Assembly: GCA_013398955.1 (NCBI GenBank)
Contig: VWPU01019342.1
Span: 1 to 64,000, forward strand
Length of the DNA stretch: 64,000 nt
Origin: Callaeas wilsoni
Taxonomy: Eukaryota; Chordata; Aves; Passeriformes; Callaeidae
Reading direction: 5' to 3'
Below, piece by piece: positions 62,501 through 64,000 of the stretch. Made by a program: the position numbers and the translations under genes. Position 1 is the stretch's first letter. Each line of letters begins with the position of its first letter. The notes under the pieces were generated by a model, which saw only the letters and a program-made list of their open reading frames with translations, was not told where the DNA came from and did not search any database.

Positions 62501-64000
62501 CCAAAGACATTTGACGGAGGACTGTGCTTGTTCTAAAACTGGTCACCAAAAGTACGGGGGCAGACTACAACCCCCTGTGAATTACAAAGAGGGCTTAGTG
62601 CGACTCAGGAAAAATCAAGACGATAATGCAGTGGTTGGCATGTGATTTATCCCGAACAGAATTTAGCTTGTGGCATCACATTTTTTCCCTAGCACAATAT
62701 GCCACCGCCTAAGCTTCTATAATATCTCATCACCAAAGGCAGAAGGTCTCACAGAGCAGCGCTATCACACCCTCTCCCCCCCACAGCCCAAGGGGTCAGT
62801 GATTCAGCACTGACTCAGTGGGAGCAGGACCACAGACTGAACCACTTTGTGTCATTTCTCATTGCCTTGCAAAGTCTCCCATCCAAGGGGTGACACAGCC
62901 CAACCTGTTGAGCTAATGAGAGCTGACAATATCCCAGCCTGAGACGCATAAAACACAGAGAACAATAGATGCTCACCCTGGTTCTCTTCAGCTCCAACCA
63001 CCACAGGAACCTTTTGTTTCAGCAGCTGATGAGATACATAACAAGTCATAGAGACACAGAGTCACTGAAGCGCACTTACTTTTGTTTCTGCTTACTCCTT
63101 CCTCCAAACCTCCAGCTTCTCTTGGTCTGTCTGTGGCTTTCTCTCCATCAATCTCCATCAAACATTGATATAAACCATAAAAAGCCCATGTCCCTGGTAG
63201 GCAGGGAAACCTCTAACTGCAGTCCATAATGAATGTCCAACACTTGGTTAAATAACAGCGAGTCTTAAGGAAAGCACAGGCAAAGGTTGTGCCTAGACAT
63301 CTTTCCGCATAGCACCGGTTTCTGAGAAGTCCTGGATGTTCTCTGCACAGGTTTCTCAGCTCAGACTGCAAAGCACCATCTCCCCAGAGTCTTGGTGCCT
63401 TTCCACACTGACCACAGGAAAAGACAGACTGAAGCACCTGCAGTTCTTGTGCGGGAAGTTTACAGGTTGCTACCCCAAAGGACAGGACTATATGGAGGGA
63501 AGAGGGATTTTTGGATGTACCCCTTAGTGAACAGGTGAGGACACAGGTGCAGCTGGCAGGTCAACATGTGTTGATACATTAGAGACAGTCTCAGAAAGAA
63601 GCACAAGGACTTCTTTTCCCAAAATAGAAGGAACTGTTAATAAATTGGAAATCCAAAGTTTTTCCAGCTGTGGAGGTGTATTGCTGAGCGGCCCCTGCAG
63701 AATGGCACAGAGGAGTGTGGGGACCCACACTGACTCCAGCTGACTAAAGCAGGAGCGGGACCAGGGCCTCAGGCTGGAAAAAGGGGCTGCTCTGCACTTA
63801 AGGGCAGGGATAAGCAGGGAGTCCCTCCCCTCCCGTGTCTGTGGCTTTGTTTTTGGCCTAACAAAAAGGGTAAGTTGCCCTTGATGAAGCTGTGATGGAA
63901 AACTAATCCTCTCCAACAATAGCCCAGTGCTAAGAAACATCCGTGGTTCTGGGCAGGAGAGAAAGCAAGGACCTCTTCTAAGGGCATTTGTTTCTCCATC
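59541..64000. other. SHROOM3: Upstream SHROOM3 intron to the window edge, no exon recognised
   Basis: No splice-flanked SHROOM3 exon or repeat family was recognised. An AT-rich tract at 60040-60560 includes a perfect octamer site. A pyrimidine-rich run lies at about 62012-62058. The frames at 63524-63940 and 63769-63999 on the minus strand are unrecognised. Confidence 0.5.
60413..60420 (+). promoter_or_regulatory. POU octamer site in an AT-rich tract
   Basis: ATGCAAAT, the exact octamer bound by POU-domain factors, lies within a run of AT-rich sequence (about 60240-60560) with few repeats and several homeodomain-like strings. The appearance is that of a conserved non-coding enhancer, but conservation cannot be seen from one sequence. 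Confidence 0.3.

Noticed and set aside
1..64000. Prokaryotic operon, phage, CRISPR, rRNA or tRNA content
   Set aside because: No arrays of spaced repeats, no long tandem coding frames and no cloverleaf or rRNA landmarks; the sequence is vertebrate-type with spliced coding only.

Overview
The window looks like a piece of a bird genome, almost all of it intronic. The evidence is eukaryotic splice sites, short and sparse ORFs, CpG-island-like GC-rich patches in a moderately AT-rich background, very few interspersed repeats, and two truncated elements with the 3' end of chicken-repeat-1 (CR1) LINEs in antisense orientation. No bacterial, viral, CRISPR or rRNA/tRNA signatures were seen.

The one securely identified gene is SHROOM3, an actin- and Rho-kinase-binding regulator of apical constriction, on the minus strand. 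A 155-bp exon at 39444-39598 encodes the second half of its PDZ domain, with strong splice sites on both sides. Everything below 39443 is the downstream intron (at least 39 kb). Everything above 39598 is the upstream intron (at least 24 kb). I found neither the canonical upstream exon, which carries the start and the PDZ carboxylate-binding loop, nor the next downstream exons, so they probably lie outside the window.

The most interesting feature is a set of possible alternative SHROOM3 starts on the same strand. (1) At 40640-40651, about 1 kb upstream of the PDZ exon, an ATG begins a four-codon coding stub (MSGK). It ends at a consensus donor in exactly the phase the PDZ exon needs, which would give a protein with only half a PDZ domain. 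(2) At 30491 to about 30830, inside the downstream intron, a CpG island has a TATA-like box, no upstream ATG, a strong-context ATG and a consensus donor. This is a candidate first exon for a transcript without the PDZ. (3) Further GC-rich islands lie at the left edge (1-220), at about 27.0-27.33 kb and at about 35.38-35.64 kb. A PDZ-less short Shroom3 isoform is known in mouse, so promoter choice that removes the PDZ in steps is plausible here, but it is inferred from sequence only.

Layout: 1-220 GC-rich island with an ORF open to the edge; 220-19.9 kb intron with a possible cryptic exon pair at 11.7-11.94 kb; 19.9-20.2 kb CR1; 20.2-27 kb intron; 27.0-27.33 kb CpG island; 30.2-30.87 kb CpG island and candidate first exon; 35.38-35.64 kb GC island; 39.44-39.60 kb PDZ exon; 40.64-41.4 kb candidate first exon and promoter; 41.4-64 kb upstream intron with a CR1 at 59.4 kb, a TEAD-like hairpin at 55.18 kb and an AT-rich octamer-containing tract at 60.0-60.5 kb.
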